Positions 51,021 through 62,229 are shown, counted from the stretch's first letter. The stretch is DNA of 64,000 bases from Certhia americana (GCA_018697195.1 JAGMWU010000027.1:13799769-13863768), one strand, 5' to 3'. The notes: a model not told the origin generated them from the letters alone. Program-made: numbers and translations.

Positions 51021-53124
51021 TTGTATAAATTTTCATTTATCTTACTTATTTGTGTCTGGGTTTCGAACCTAGCCAGAACTTTACAAACTTTTCCTTTTTC
51101 GTCCTTTTTCTTCCATTTCATTATTTTAGCTGTTTTTCCAGAACTGTCAAATTCTCCTGTAGCGAGTTCGGGGTCTAGAGGCATTACAGTAACCTGCATG
51201 CCTTGGATAAGAGTGGATTAGTCGGATAAAACATGGAATAAGGCAAGGTAAAAACAATAACCCAGTTAATGAACACAATATAATGAACCTTATTGTCTTC
51301 CACCAGGTTCCCTCTCCAAACAGCTGGCCCCACCATGAAGCTTGGAGGATGGAATTCCATTTTTGAACTGGTACATGTGCTACTTTCTTAATTTCTGCAG
51401 CAAGATTTTTAATAGTTTCTCCATAATCATCAATTTCTACGCAGCACTCAGACTCACTGAACTTTCCACAAACTCCTCCTTCCTCAGCTAATAGTGCAAA
51501 GCAATTCTGTTTTGATATACAAATGCTCGCATTTGTGAATGTTGTTTAGCTAGTAACTCCAGGGCATCAGAAGTACGATTTGAAACAACTTCTACTACAG
51601 CCTGAAGTCTTATTAACCGATTTAATAGATAAATTTGGGTTCTATATCCCCAAGTTCCATCTTGAGCCCAAGTGTCTGGGTCATAATATGCTATTATTCT
51701 TTCTGCAGGCCATTCATCTTCTCCCCATTTTTGATTTCCTCCTGCCCTTGGAAATTCCAGATTTAATTCTCTTTTTTCTCTGTTCAGGTTTTCATACAGG
51801 GATGCTCCCAACAGATTACTCTTGGACCTTGGTAGTACAAAGAAGGAGGGTTGTATAATCCCAAGAGTACAGGATCCTTTCCACCTACGGGGTAATTCGC
51901 TGTGAGCTTTTTGGACACAAATCCAATATATTCCATTCAGGGCTTTCCACTGGTCATTTACGGCCTCTGTTTTTTCCCAGTATGTTCTTAGGCCATTTAA
52001 GGATTGGTAAGGGTTAGCTCCAGAACTTTTATGGCAGCACAACTTAATTTGGTCGTTCCATTCACAATTTTTGTCTCTTGTTAAGTTCCAATATCCAGCA
52101 GGAGTTTCTGGCTGCCAAGTTTTAGTGTTATTATTTGAATTTACTGCTAAAGTGGACATGCACGGAGTATATCCTTCTACTTCAGTATATCTTTCTCCTT
52201 CTCTGCTGATGCAAATTGTCCCAAATATTTGATGATTCTAAACCCACCCCTCAGGGTGTTTCAATGTTTTGGAAATCTGAGTATGATTCCATTTTAGGAA
52301 TTGTTCTGGAGCTAGGCTCTCACCCCTCCATGGCCATTTTTCAGCTGATTTAAGTCCCACGCAAATCCAACACTTAGATAACTCTAGTTCTGTAGTGTTT
52401 TCTTGCATTATAGATCTACAAAAAGGTTCTTATTTGAGGTTAGGAAAGCCCAATCGCTATGCTGCTGTTTTAACTGTTTCTATTGTTCGCTTAATTCATT
52501 TAACTTTTCTTGCTTTATTCTTTTCTTCTTTGCTTTTGACTCTTGTTTCTTTAATTTTTGAGTTATTTGTTTCATTCTACTCTCTGGATCTACCCCTTCT
52601 TCACCTCTTGCAAAACAAAAGATTCTGGCATATCGCAAACAAATCTGATCATCATTACTTTCAAGAATGTTGGTTATCATGGGCTCATCAGTGGAAGAAA
52701 TTTTTTGGTCATATTTCAAATTTTCTCCAACACAATATAATTTACCCATAGTGCACATTTTTAATTGGCTGCGGTTATAACATATTTCCTCAGCTTGAGA
52801 ATGTGCCATAAATACTGATTCCATTCTCCCTCCGATCCATATAGAATGATTACATTTGTCATAGATGGTGGGGACAATAGGCTCTAATCCTGCAGCTCGT
52901 TTGTGTAGTATGTGGAGCTCAGGAGTGAGGCTATTATGACCCATTGCCTGGGGTACAATGACCAATACAGTGAAAATAATCCTCAGGGGTTTTAACACTC
53001 TACCTTTCTCAAGGCCCCTTGGGTTGCATCCAAGGGCTGAGATGTTCGTCTTTTTGGTAGCAGAGTTTATACCTTGGGATCTAGTCACTGATGCCTTTGG
53101 TTTCATTGTTACTTTTTGCCTCAT
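51021..53124 (-). pseudogene. env: Env, provirus E
   Basis: The N-terminal frame (53,124-52,480) has a hydrophobic leader (IIFTVLVIVPQAMG) and a cysteine-rich surface part. Gaps and stops follow to 52,160. The next frame (52,159-51,488) reads GIYWICVQKA and LGIIQPSFFVLP, then the start of the transmembrane part (LLNRLIRLQAVVE). A frameshift near 51,500 leads to GVCGKFSESECC, a CX7CC motif, a membrane span (near 51,240-51,330) and, after another shift near 51,205, a tail with IQGMQV and MPLDPELA. Several breaks inactivate it. The type differs from the env of provirus D. Confidence 0.8.
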
Positions 53125-53131
53125 GAGCCTT

Positions 53132-53852
53132 TGTTGGGGGTTGGGTTGATTTCTTATAGAATTTTTTCCCAGAAGTTGCTAAGAAGCTAATGGCTGGGTG
53201 CTTTTCGGTACTTATGGGTGCTTAGGGCCAAACAAAAGAAGCAGCTACCCAGAGACATTGAGTTCACTTCACTCGGAGCAGTTTTTCTGCTCTGGGGGAA
53301 CTGCCAGGGCTGCTCGTCTCGGTGAGGCAGACAGCTCTCACCATTCCTTCACCTGGAACTCGGTCGGACCACCGTCTCTTCGTGTGTCCCCCGGGATTTT
53401 GGGAACCCGTTTCCTCCCTGCCCTGCACCCACGGTTTCTTCAGTTCTGCTCGAAGTCTCCCCACGCTGTGTCTCTGCAGCCCCTGCCAGCCGGGACACTT
53501 TTCCAACAGCTCCAGCCACTGCCAACCTTCGGATACATCTCATCCTCCCAGAGCTGCTGCTAGCTCTATTAGCTTGTGACGGTACTGAGGGGGGTGGGGG
53601 GTTACCAGAGGAAAAACTGTAACTGGGTTGTTGTTTTTCCCTTTTTCTTCTCTAGTTCTGTTTGTTGTCAGTATTGTAGTTATTATTGTTAATTTACCTT
53701 GTTAGACTAACTAGTAAAGAACTGTTATTCCTACCCTCCTTATCATTGCCTGAGACCTCCCCTTCAATTTTGGAATTATAACAAGCCCCAACGGAAGTTT
53801 CCATTTTTTTTTTGGTTCCTAGCAGACACCCCTGTCTTTCCAAACCAAGACA
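53132..53852 (+). mobile_element. Solo LTR (family 2) in provirus E, perfect 5-bp duplication
   Basis: It is 721 bp, from TGTTGGGGGTTGGG to CCAAACCAAGACA, flanked by GCCTT on both sides (53,127-53,131 and 53,853-53,857). It lies eight bases upstream of the env ATG. Confidence 0.88.
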
Positions 53853-53996
53853 GCCTTTCTGTGGAATTTACTTACAATGGTTGCGGTCCAATTTTCCTTT
53901 AATTTAGGCTAGTTGACCCCTAAACTCTGGAGATGTGCAACTACAATAGGGTTGGTTTATGTACCTCCCTTTCTTCCAGCGAAGCTTGGCTTCCTT

Positions 53997-54269
53997 TCAC
54001 TCCTTTACTTTAATTTGATATTTGTCAGGTATCCAATTGCCTTTGTCGCACTCTATCTTTTCTAATTTCGCTCTTGGTATCTCCTGTAAATCAATTCCAG
54101 CTCGTGTTCTGTGTACCCAAGTTCCCCACCAATCTTTATCACCTGTTTTAATATATCCTTTCTTTACTGCTGCCCAGAATGTTTTATGGGTTTCTTCCTC
54201 TATTTCTCTCCTACAGTTATAACAGAGAGCACTAGGGATCTGTCCCTTTGACAGGTTTGTATACCACAA
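53997..54269 (-). pseudogene. Accessory frame remnant, provirus E
   Basis: This frame, upstream of env like its counterparts, has no ATG of its own and is cut by the LTR fragment at 54,287. It keeps one C-x2-C pair (LCYNC), a DWWGTWVH block comparable to QWWEVFVKG in provirus D, and a LEKIEC segment near VRVEC of provirus C. The N-terminal cysteine array is lost. Homology is inferred from order and these blocks; it is weaker than between C and D. Confidence 0.5.
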
Positions 54270-54286
54270 TTATTGACATTCAATAC

Positions 54287-54451
54287 TGTCCTGGGTTGGC
54301 TCTAATTGGACAATTTTGTAATATTGACTCCTGATTAGGCCAATGAAAAGAGTGGATACTCCTTTTGTAAATACACATTTTAAGATGAAAAAAACCCCGG
54401 GAATAGCTCTCTTCATTTCCAGCCTTGGTGGTGGTGGGTTGGGTCCGGGAG
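54287..54451 (+). mobile_element. LTR fragment, 5' end
   Basis: It starts TGTCCTGGGTTGGC and ends abruptly at GGTCCGGGA where family-3 sequence begins. It looks like the first 165 bases of another LTR. Confidence 0.5.
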
Positions 54452-54619
54452 CAAACAAAGGATTAGTTCAAAGGCCTTCTTCCATGCTTTGCTTTCCTCG
54501 GTTGTTTATTATACCTCATCTTTATTACTGTCCCATGGCCGTGTTCCACACATTTCACAATTTCAATTACATAGGTTACCTTTATTTATCTGACACGAAA
54601 CACAACTTTGTATTTCACA
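54452..54619 (-). mobile_element. Family-3 LTR fragment
   Basis: It matches 50,843-51,007 closely (GCAAACAAAGGATTAG to TTTGTATTTCACA). The remainder of the LTR is missing. Confidence 0.8.
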
Positions 54620-54811
54620 ATCTTATCTACCACTACGGGATTTTGCTCATCCCTGCCATTCCAGCTTGCTGCTTCTGTGGTCCCTGCTACAGCTCCTTTT
54701 GCTATCCAGAGGGGCATCAGGATCGGCTGCCCCTGGGGGTTTGTAACACAAGCCTGTTTTCCATCCCTTCTGCGTGCATAGACCAACAAACTCGCACCAC
54801 AGCGCTCCCTT
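54620..54811 (-). other. Unassigned stretch, possibly 3' internal ERV sequence
   Basis: It adjoins the U3 edge of a family-3 LTR fragment, where env tail would be expected. The short minus-strand frame does not match the env tails at 34,900 or 51,150. Confidence 0.3.
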
Positions 54812-55101
54812 TGTTAGTATAGGGTTAAATGCTTTAAAAATCATGTAGAAGTAGGCCGCAAGAATGCTTGGTATTAGGGATGGGTAAAGGCTTACGGGAA
54901 TGGGTACTTGGGATTTCCAAAATATCCACCCATGACGGGAACTGGTACTTGAGGTCTCCAAGACACCCACCCAGAGATAAGATTCGTACATAATGGTACA
55001 AGGGTGGTACAAGGATGTGCTAACTCTCATGAATCAATATGATAAGGTTGTTATAGTGATTATTGATGTAACAGAGTTGTATAACTGCTATAGCTGAAAC
55101 T

Positions 55102-55109
55102 GTATAAAT
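55102..55109 (+). promoter_or_regulatory. TATA box of provirus F LTR
   Basis: GTATAAAT lies 69 bases upstream of the LTR poly(A) signal, in the expected place for the proviral promoter. Confidence 0.6.
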
Positions 55110-55177
55110 ATGTGCACCTTGGACAAAGACGAATGAGCTAGATTTGGGTTGCAATACTCCTAGTTCCTGCGCACGTT

Positions 55178-55183
55178 AATAAA
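55178..55183 (+). terminator. Poly(A) signal of provirus F 5' LTR
   Basis: AATAAA is followed by a GT-containing stretch up to the LTR end at 55,234. Confidence 0.6.
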
Positions 55184-55237
55184 AGCACCTGCATATAATC
55201 AATCCATGATTATGTGTGTTCCTGAACGCTAACATTT

Positions 55238-55255
55238 TGGCAACCCTAGATGGGA
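55238..55255 (+). other. Primer-binding site-like sequence of provirus F
   Basis: TGGCAACCCTAGATGGGA lies three bases past the LTR. It fits best, though imperfectly, an Asn-type tRNA end; the assignment is uncertain. Confidence 0.45.
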
Positions 55256-55546
55256 CCCTGTGAGTGCTGTTGAGTGAGTTCGTCACCCGATCAGGCTCCA
55301 GCCGGCACCGAGGGATTCTCGGGGAGCCCATCAGGCCGCGACCGTCTCCACCGCTCACAACGTCCCTCTGAGAGAGGTAAGGTGCTTTTCAGTCTGGTCT
55401 GGTGCCTGCCGATAAGATGCAGCGAAAGCTACGCACGGCTGGGCTAAAGGAATTCCTGGTGGTATTGCCTAGGCTGCCATCCGTTAGACATCGTGAAAGC
55501 GGTGCAGGTCCGGCATCAGTGGTGTGTGGTGTATTGTAGTTGTAAC

Positions 55547-57230
55547 ATGGAGAAGCTTAAAGGGATTTTAGGTAGCAATGCTCCTATACCACGGACTTCT
55601 CCTTTGGGGTGCTTATTAGCACATTGGAAACAGGGCAACTTTGGACAAGATTTACATCAAGTAAAGCTGATTGATTATTGTAATATGTGGTGGCCAGAAT
55701 ATAATGTGGAGAGTAGGGAAAAGTGGCCGAGAAACGGATCTTTGCAATATAACACTATTTTACAGTTCATGTTGTTTTGTAAGTGAGAAGGAAAAATGGA
55801 TGAGATTCCATATGTGGATTTGTTTTTCTATTTGTGAGATAAGCCAGAATGGCAGGCTGAGTGCGGCTTGATGGTAATTAAAGAATGTGTGAGTGATAAA
55901 TGTGAGGTCTGTGTAAAAGAAAAAGGTTGTTTGAAGCACTTGGCATTAAAAGAAAGTTTGCGTCAAGGAAAAGAAATGGATGTTGATTTACAAGTGGCTT
56001 CAGCAAGGCCAAGAGAACCTGATTCTGTCTTGTCTGCCTCCACTTTTTCACCTAATCCTATTTTACCTGAACCTAACTCCCCTTCACCTTACCTTCTTTA
56101 TCCTCCTTTACCGCCTTCACCCGATCCTTCTCCTCCGGGAGATCAACAAAATCGAACTGTAATACATAGGAATGGGAAGAATGCTAGGGAGGAGGATAGC
56201 AGTGAGGATGATGATAATAAATCAGTGACACCAGTATCCCATCGGACTCGGTCAAAGCTTGCTCCGGTTCTGGGTAAAACGGGAAAAGATTTGGGCAGAC
56301 AAAGGCGGCCTGTGATTGCCCCCTTGAGACAAGGAGTAGGAGCAGAAGGACCGGTGTTTGTGAAAGTGCCTTTTTCACCTGCAGACTTAGTGATTTGGAA
56401 ACAGTCATCTGGAACCTACAGAGAAAATCCTGATAAAGTGGCAGGGGTGGTAAAAATGATTATGAGAACTCAGAATCCAGATTGGGAAGATATACAAGTA
56501 ATATTGGATAATTTAATGGATTCTGCTGAGAAAGAAATGGTGCTTAGAGCAGCCATGGAGAAGGCGAGAGAAGATCTTAGAATTGGGGTAGTGACGGGGA
56601 CTTTAGATGAGAACTTTCCGACTGAGGATCCAGGGTGGGATCCCAATACTTTTGAAGGTATGTGGAGGCTGAAGAGATATCAAGAGTGGGTCCAGATAGG
56701 GGTTTGGAATGCTATACCTAAGGCTATGAATTAGTCTAAATTGTATGAGGTAAGACAGGAAAAGAAAGAATCCCCTGCTGCATTTTTGGAAAGGCTTAAA
56801 GAGGCAGCCAGAAAGTACACAGATCTCTAATTAGAGACAGAACAAGCGAATGTTCAGCTTGCATTCATTTTTCTGGGGCAATCGCAGGATGATATTAGGA
56901 AGAAGCTGCAGAAGCTGGAGGGAGAGGACTTAAGGAATTTGAATAAATTACTTGAATTGGCTTGGAAAGTATACAATAACAGAGAAAAAGAAGTTAGCAA
57001 AAAGCAGCAGCAAAATCTTTTGGCAGTGATACAAGGAAGAGAGAATCCAAGTTTTAGGGGGCATGGCAGAGGTGGTCATGGACTGGGGAGGGGCGAACTT
57101 TGCAGAGGACGAGGGGTGCTTATTGCAGACAGGAGAGGCACTGGAAAAACGAATGCCCAAATCGGCTTAACCAGGGCAATCAGTTTAATCAGAATCAAGA
57201 CGCTTCAAAATTAATGGTGCTGGGAGAGTA
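55547..57230 (+). pseudogene. gag: Gag, provirus F
   Basis: It starts at the ATG at 55,547 (MEKLKGILGS), without the usual glycine at position two. Matrix (LIDYCNMWWPEY) runs to a TGA at 55,784-55,786 and meets a second TGA near 55,838. The same frame then carries a cysteine-bearing segment, a proline-rich linker, an acidic tract and capsid (VKVPFSPADLVIWKQ, NPDWEDIQVIL). Stops follow at 56,732 (TAG) and near 56,828 (TAA). A frameshift near 57,100 precedes the zinc knuckle, which reads GAYCRQERHWKNEC, its first cysteine replaced by glycine. Confidence 0.82.
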
Positions 57231-57289
57231 CAGTAGCTGACTAGAATCGGAACAAAAACCAATACAAGAACCTTTAGTGACTATACAGT

Positions 57290-57538
57290 TGGGAGATAAA
57301 GAAGTAAAATTTTTTGGTAGATATGGGGGCTACATATTCTGTGCTAAATGATCTAAGAGGGCAAATTGGACACAAAACAGCAACAATAGTTGGAGCCACA
57401 GGGAAGGAGGAAAATCAACCATTCCTGCAACCCCTAGATTTGTGTTTTGGAAACAAAGTGTTAACACATGAATTTTTATATATGCCTGAATGTCCAATTC
57501 CACTGTTAGGATGAGATTTATTAGCAAAACTTGATGCA
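57290..57538 (+). pseudogene. pro: Protease, provirus F
   Basis: The active-site region reads LVDMGATYSVLN, with methionine in place of the usual Thr/Ser of the catalytic triplet. FLYMPECPIPLLG follows, then a TGA at 57,512-57,514. A one-base shift in the T run just before the active site separates it from upstream sequence. It should be inactive. Confidence 0.78.
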
Positions 57539-58339
57539 GTGATAACTTTTGAAAATGGAGAACTTTTGATGAAAATACCTGAATCAAAGACAGGACAAAT
57601 TCTAATGAAAAAAGAAAAACCAGTCCCTGCTATCCCTCGGGAAGTAGAGGACGCAGTAATTCCCTCTGTATGGGAGACAGATATACCAGGGAAATCTAAA
57701 TTGGCACAACCCGTACATGTAGAGTTAAAAGAAGCAGCAAAAGCTGTACAAATCAAACAGTATCTTATAAAACCAGAAGCACGGCAAGGAATAGTAAAGA
57801 ATATTGAAAAGTTTTTGAAATACCAAATTTTAGAAGAATGTGAATGAGAATTTGATACACCAACCTTTCCAGTAAAGAAACCAAATGGTGAGTACAGGCT
57901 AGTACAGGATTTGAGAGCAATAAATGGAATAACTAAAGATATTTACCCAGTGGTAGCTAATTCCTATACATTATTAACATCCGTGAAAGAGAAATATAAA
58001 TGGTTTACTGTAATTGATTTAAAAGATGCCTTTTTCTGCATAACCCTTGACAAAGAAAGTAGGAAACTGTTCGCCTTCGAATGGGAAAACCCAGAAAACA
58101 GAAGGAAAACCCAGCTCACTTGGACCCGACTCCCACAAGGATACAAGAACAGCCCAACACTGTTTGGAAGCCAGCTAGCTAAAGAGCTGGAAATTTGGAC
58201 CGAAAACAGGCAAGTACCAAGAGAACAATACCTGTGGTTACAGTACATTGATGATATACTAATAGCTACAGAGGAAAAAGCAACCTGCATAAAGGTAACA
58301 ACTGAAATGTTAAATGTGCTAGGAATGGGAGGATATAAG
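57539..58339 (+). pseudogene. pol: Reverse transcriptase, N-terminal part, provirus F
   Basis: It continues the protease frame, with a TGA at 57,845-57,847. Visible blocks are FPVKKPNGEYRLVQDLRAIN, WFTVIDLKDAFFCITL, LTWTRLPQGYKNSPTLF and YIDD at 58,244-58,255. It is cut by a family-2 LTR at 58,340 and resumes at 59,098. Confidence 0.85.
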
Positions 58340-59092
58340 TGTCTTGGTTTGGAAAGACAGGGGTGTCTGCTAGGAACCAAAAAAAAAAATGGAAACTTCC
58401 CTAGGGTTTTGTTATAATCCCAAAATTGAAGGGGAGGTCTCAGGCAACAATATGAGGGTAGGAATAACAGTTCTTTACTAGTTAGTCTAACAAGGTAAGT
58501 TAACAATAATAACTATAATATTGACAACAAACAGAACTAGAGAAGAAAAGAAAAAAAACAACAACCCAGTTACAGTTTTCCTCTGGCACCCCCCACCCCC
58601 CTCAGTACCGTTATAAGCTACCAGAGCCAGCAGCAGTCCTGGGAGGATGAGATGTATCCGAGGGTTGGCAGTGGCTGGAGCTGTTGGAAAATGTCCCGGC
58701 TGGGCAGGGCCTGCAGAAGATACAGCGTGGGGAGACCTCAAACAAAACTGAAGAAGCCATGGGTGCAGGGCAGGGAGAAGGAGCTCCTGACAGGACAGAG
58801 AGGGAATGGGTTCCCAAAATCCCGGGGTACACACGAAGAGACAGTGGTCCGACGGAGTTCCAGGTGAAGGATGGTGAGAGCTCGCCGCCGCGCCGAGACG
58901 AGCAGCCTTGGCCGTTCTCCCGAGAGCAGAAAACTGCCCAGAGCGAAGTGAAGATGGTGCCTCCCTGTCTCTGCCTTAGCTGCTTCTTTTGTTTGGTCCT
59001 AAGCACCCATGAGTACAGAAAAGCACCCAGCCATCAGCTTCTTAGCAACTTATGGGAAAAAATTCTATAAGAAAATAACCCAACCCCCAACA
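58340..59092 (-). mobile_element. Solo LTR (family 2) in reverse transcriptase of provirus F
   Basis: It is 753 bp, from TGTCTTGGTTTGG to ACCCCCAACA, flanked by ATAAG and ACAAG, a 5-bp duplication with one difference. Pol reads on in register once the LTR and one duplicate are ignored. Confidence 0.87.
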
Positions 59093-59097
59093 ACAAG

Positions 59098-59435
59098 GTG
59101 TCTAAAGAAAAGGCACAAGTTGCCCAGCAGACTGTGATTTACCTGGAATGTGAGGTTTCACAAGGGCAACGAAAGTTAGGTACTAACCGTATTCAAGCTA
59201 TTTGTGGTATTCCAGAACCCCAGAACCTGCATGAGCTGCGAGTCTTCCTTGGGATGGCCGGATGGTGCTGCCTGTGGATCATGGACTATGGACTAATTTC
59301 AAAACCCCTGTACGAGGCCAAGAAGACACAGCCATTTACCTGGGGCAAACCACAGAAGGAAGCCTTCCTCAAACTGAAGGAAGCATTGTGACAACAGCTC
59401 CGGCATGAGGACTGCCTGATCTATCCAAGGATTTT
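59098..59435 (+). pseudogene. pol: Reverse transcriptase thumb/connection, provirus F
   Basis: The frame reads GTNRIQAICGIPEPQNLHEL, then FLGMAGWC and KPLYEAKKTQPFTWG. A TGA at 59,389-59,391 and a shift at a T run near 59,430 break it before the long downstream frame. Confidence 0.85.
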
Positions 59436-61448
59436 TTGCTGTTCATACATGCAAGGCTGCATCTGGCATTGGGAGTGTTGACCCAACATTTGGGAAGCTG
59501 GAAAAGGCCGGTAGGCTACTTCTCCAAACAGCTTAACAATGTGAGTGCTGGATGGCCCCCATGCCTGCAGGCAGTTGCAGCCACTGTGATGCTGATACAA
59601 GAAGCTAGAAAACTCACGATGGGCAGACACATAGATGTCTATGTGCCACACATGGTAACCACTGTTTTAGAGCAAAAAGGAAGCCATTGGCTGTCGCCAA
59701 GCAGAATGATGAAATTCCAGGTAATTCTAACCGAGCAAGATGATGTCACACTAAAGACAACTAACCTTTTGAATCCAGCTTTGTTTTTAGGTACCACAAT
59801 TGAAGAAAGCCCACAGGAACACGATTGTGTGGAAGTGATAGAATATGCCTGTTCAGCTAGGGCAGATTTGAAAGACGTCCCACTGGAACAGGTAGACTGG
59901 GAATTGTTTACAGATGGAAGCAGTTTTGTGGAGAACGGAACCAGATACGCTAGATATGCGGTAACAACAATAGGTGCAGTGGTGGAGGCAAAGGCCTTAC
60001 CAGCAAATACATCTGCCCAGAGAGCAGAACTGGTTGCTTTAACCAGGGCATTGGAACTGAGTGAAGGGAAAAAGATAAACATTTGGACTGATTCAAAATA
60101 TTCTTTTGGAGTGGTACATGTACACGGGGCACTGTGGAAAGAAAGAGGACTGCTGTCTTCTCAAGGCACACACATTAAACATCAAGATGCAGTCCTGCAG
60201 TTAATAAAAGCAGTACAAAAGCCTGAGCAAGTAGCAATCATGCATTGCAAAGCTCACCAATCAGGAAGCTCCAAAATTCATGAAGGAAATCGTAAAGCAG
60301 ACTGGACAGCCCGACAAGTTGCTCGAGATGTACAAACTACAATGGCATTGATACCTTTAAAAACTAATGTATCTCAGTTTAATTTACCTCCAGAACCAAA
60401 ATATTCAATAGAAAATGAGAGACTGGTACGCTCTCTGAATGCACAGAAGAATTCAGAAGGGTGGTATGTAACTGCACAGGGACAAATAGTGGTACCCCCC
60501 TTGATAATGAGAGAAATTTTACAAGTTAAACATAACAAATGTCATTGGGGTGCAGAGGTATTGGTGAAATTGTTACAACGAAATTTAATTTCAGTACGGA
60601 TGTTAACAATGGCAAAATCAGTAATATTAAAATGTGAAATTTGCTTGAAAAACAATCCAGTATCTAGACAACAAGCACAGTTAGGGAGAATTCGAGTAGG
60701 AGTAGAACCAGGAGACTATTGGCAAGTGGATTTTGTAGAATTACCAAGAACTCGAGGATGCAAATATCTACTGGTGAGGATTGACACATTTTCAGGATGG
60801 CCAGAAGCCCATCCCTGTCGCACAAATCAAGCAAAAGAGACAGTCAAATGGTTACTGCAAGAAATCATTCCAAGATTTGGGGTGCCTCTAGGAATATCAT
60901 TGGATAGGGGCCCACATTTTGTAGCCACAGCAGTAAAGGAGGTGAGTAGGTTGCTGGGAATAGCTTGGGATCTCCATACACCATGGAGACCCCAATCAAG
61001 TGGACAGGTAGAGAGGATGAATCAGACACTGAAGAGGCAGATCAGCAAAATATGCCAAGAAGCTAAATTACAGTGGCCACAAGCCTTACCAATAGCACTG
61101 CTGAGGATTCGAGTAAAGCCCAGGAGTGGGATGTCAGTCAGTCCCTATGAGATATTGTATGAGAAACCATATGAATCTCCTGACCCTAATCCAAATGTAC
61201 ATGTTACAGAGAAACAAGAGGTGTATAATTATGTTTTGTCTCTTGGAAAAGTTCTAGCGCGACTTGGGAGCATCCTCGTGTGGACTAGGCCGCTCACTCT
61301 TGAAAATCCAGTTCATGATATCCACCCAGGAGATGAAGTGTACGTTAAAACCTGGAACGAAGAACCATTAAAAGAAAGGTGGAATGGACCCTATCAGGTA
61401 CTGTTAACTACCTTTACAGCAGTTAAAATAGCCGGACTGGATCCCTAG
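59436..61448 (+). CDS. pol: RNase H-integrase, provirus F
   Basis: A 670-codon open frame covers the connection (residues 1-150), RNase H (WELFTDGSSF near 155, WTDSKYSFGVVH near 220, CKAHQSG near 270) and integrase. Integrase has intact zinc ligands (HNKCH, CEIC), and the D-D-E triad in WQVDFVELP, SLDRGPHF and QVERMNQ. A C-terminal part follows (PGDEVYVKTWNEE). It is the longest coding stretch of any provirus here after the pol of B. It stops at 61,446-61,448, about 130 bases before the accessory ATG. Confidence 0.92.
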   Translation: MLFIHARLHLALGVLTQHLGSWKRPVGYFSKQLNNVSAGWPPCLQAVAATVMLIQEARKLTMGRHIDVYVPHMVTTVLEQKGSHWLSPSRMMKFQVILTEQDDVTLKTTNLLNPALFLGTTIEESPQEHDCVEVIEYACSARADLKDVPLEQVDWELFTDGSSFVENGTRYARYAVTTIGAVVEAKALPANTSAQRAELVALTRALELSEGKKINIWTDSKYSFGVVHVHGALWKERGLLSSQGTHIKHQDAVLQLIKAVQKPEQVAIMHCKAHQSGSSKIHEGNRKADWTARQVARDVQTTMALIPLKTNVSQFNLPPEPKYSIENERLVRSLNAQKNSEGWYVTAQGQIVVPPLIMREILQVKHNKCHWGAEVLVKLLQRNLISVRMLTMAKSVILKCEICLKNNPVSRQQAQLGRIRVGVEPGDYWQVDFVELPRTRGCKYLLVRIDTFSGWPEAHPCRTNQAKETVKWLLQEIIPRFGVPLGISLDRGPHFVATAVKEVSRLLGIAWDLHTPWRPQSSGQVERMNQTLKRQISKICQEAKLQWPQALPIALLRIRVKPRSGMSVSPYEILYEKPYESPDPNPNVHVTEKQEVYNYVLSLGKVLARLGSILVWTRPLTLENPVHDIHPGDEVYVKTWNEEPLKERWNGPYQVLLTTFTAVKIAGLDP

Positions 61449-61575
61449 ATACATTACACCAGAGTGAAGAAGATTTCCCCTGCATTGTGGACTGCGCAAA
61501 CTGTAAAACCAACAAAGCTGTAGATAAAGCAGGTCCCGTGTGAGTTCCGAGTCGGAGGACTCGATCAGCTCCAGC

Positions 61576-62229
61576 ATGGACGCCGCCGCCAGACAACGAT
61601 GGCTCCATAGATATAATCAAAAATTAAGACCAATTTGTGATCAATTGGAACAAGAACTAGGATTAACTAAGGGTCAAGTTGACTGGCGTGATCCACAACT
61701 GTTTGTTGCTTTTACTGCTTTACATGAGAAATGGATTGTTAGATACAACAAGGTTGCGAAGTTGAAGTGTAGATGTTTGGGAGATCGATGTGAGTCTCTT
61801 GTTGTTGAATGTGGGGGTTGTCATAGGACAATACACAACAGAGGTGATTTTGATTTATTAAGAGGATGTGCTGATTGTACCCATCCTCTTCGCACAGAAA
61901 GTCCATATACGGATTTGCGAGATTGGCTTAATTATCCTGAGGCCACTCAAGCTGAATTGCATCAATTATGTGAAAACGTAGAACAGCAAGAACTTGCTTA
62001 TACTGCTTATAGGCTACTTAAACTTTTACATTTAGTACGAATTTTTAATAGAACGAGGCTAGTTGCTGCTAGTTATTATCAGCTGTTTTTTAAAATCATA
62101 ATAAGCAAGGAGAGATTTATTTTAAGAGAAAGAAAAGATGAGAAAGGTGTATTTCCTTTTGTAGAAAGTGGCTCTTGTCAGAGCTCAGATTACAGTACAG
62201 CCAGAGACACAAGTGATAAAAGTCCCTAA
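61576..62229 (+). CDS. Cysteine-rich accessory protein between pol and env, provirus F
   Basis: The 217-residue frame begins with the ATG at 61,576 (MDAAARQRWLHRY) and overlaps the start of env by about 90 bases. The first 65 residues are predicted helical and charged. Then comes CRCLGDRC-x6-CGGCH-x12-CADC, that is C-x-C-x4-C-x6-C-x2-C-x13-C-x2-C. The C-terminal half is leucine-rich, followed by a basic stretch (KERFILRERK). It shares position and the C-x-C-x4-C core with the frames of C and D, but is longer and otherwise diverged. No stop or frameshift interrupts it. I do not recognise the family. Confidence 0.7.
   Translation: MDAAARQRWLHRYNQKLRPICDQLEQELGLTKGQVDWRDPQLFVAFTALHEKWIVRYNKVAKLKCRCLGDRCESLVVECGGCHRTIHNRGDFDLLRGCADCTHPLRTESPYTDLRDWLNYPEATQAELHQLCENVEQQELAYTAYRLLKLLHLVRIFNRTRLVAASYYQLFFKIIISKERFILRERKDEKGVFPFVESGSCQSSDYSTARDTSDKSP

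Larger units (their letters stand above)
50207..54286 (-). mobile_element. Provirus E: 5'-truncated ERV with env
   Basis: It retains a family-3 3' LTR (50,207-51,007), a polypurine tract, env (51,020-53,124) and part of an accessory frame (53,997-54,269). Gag and pol are missing; the element stops where an unrelated LTR fragment starts at 54,287. A family-2 LTR (53,132-53,852) sits between accessory and env. It ties the family-3 LTRs of the window to this class of env. Confidence 0.82.
54812..55234 (+). mobile_element. 5' LTR of provirus F
   Basis: It is 423 bp, from TGTTAGTATAGGG to CTGAACGCTAACA. TATA is at 55,102-55,109 (GTATAAAT) and AATAAA at 55,178-55,183, about 75 bases apart as in a compact R region. 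Confidence 0.9.

Noticed and set aside
54586..54789. Short minus-strand frame, considered as an env tail next to a family-3 LTR
   Set aside because: It does not share the IQGMQ / DPE blocks found in the two clear env tails at 34,900 and 51,180.
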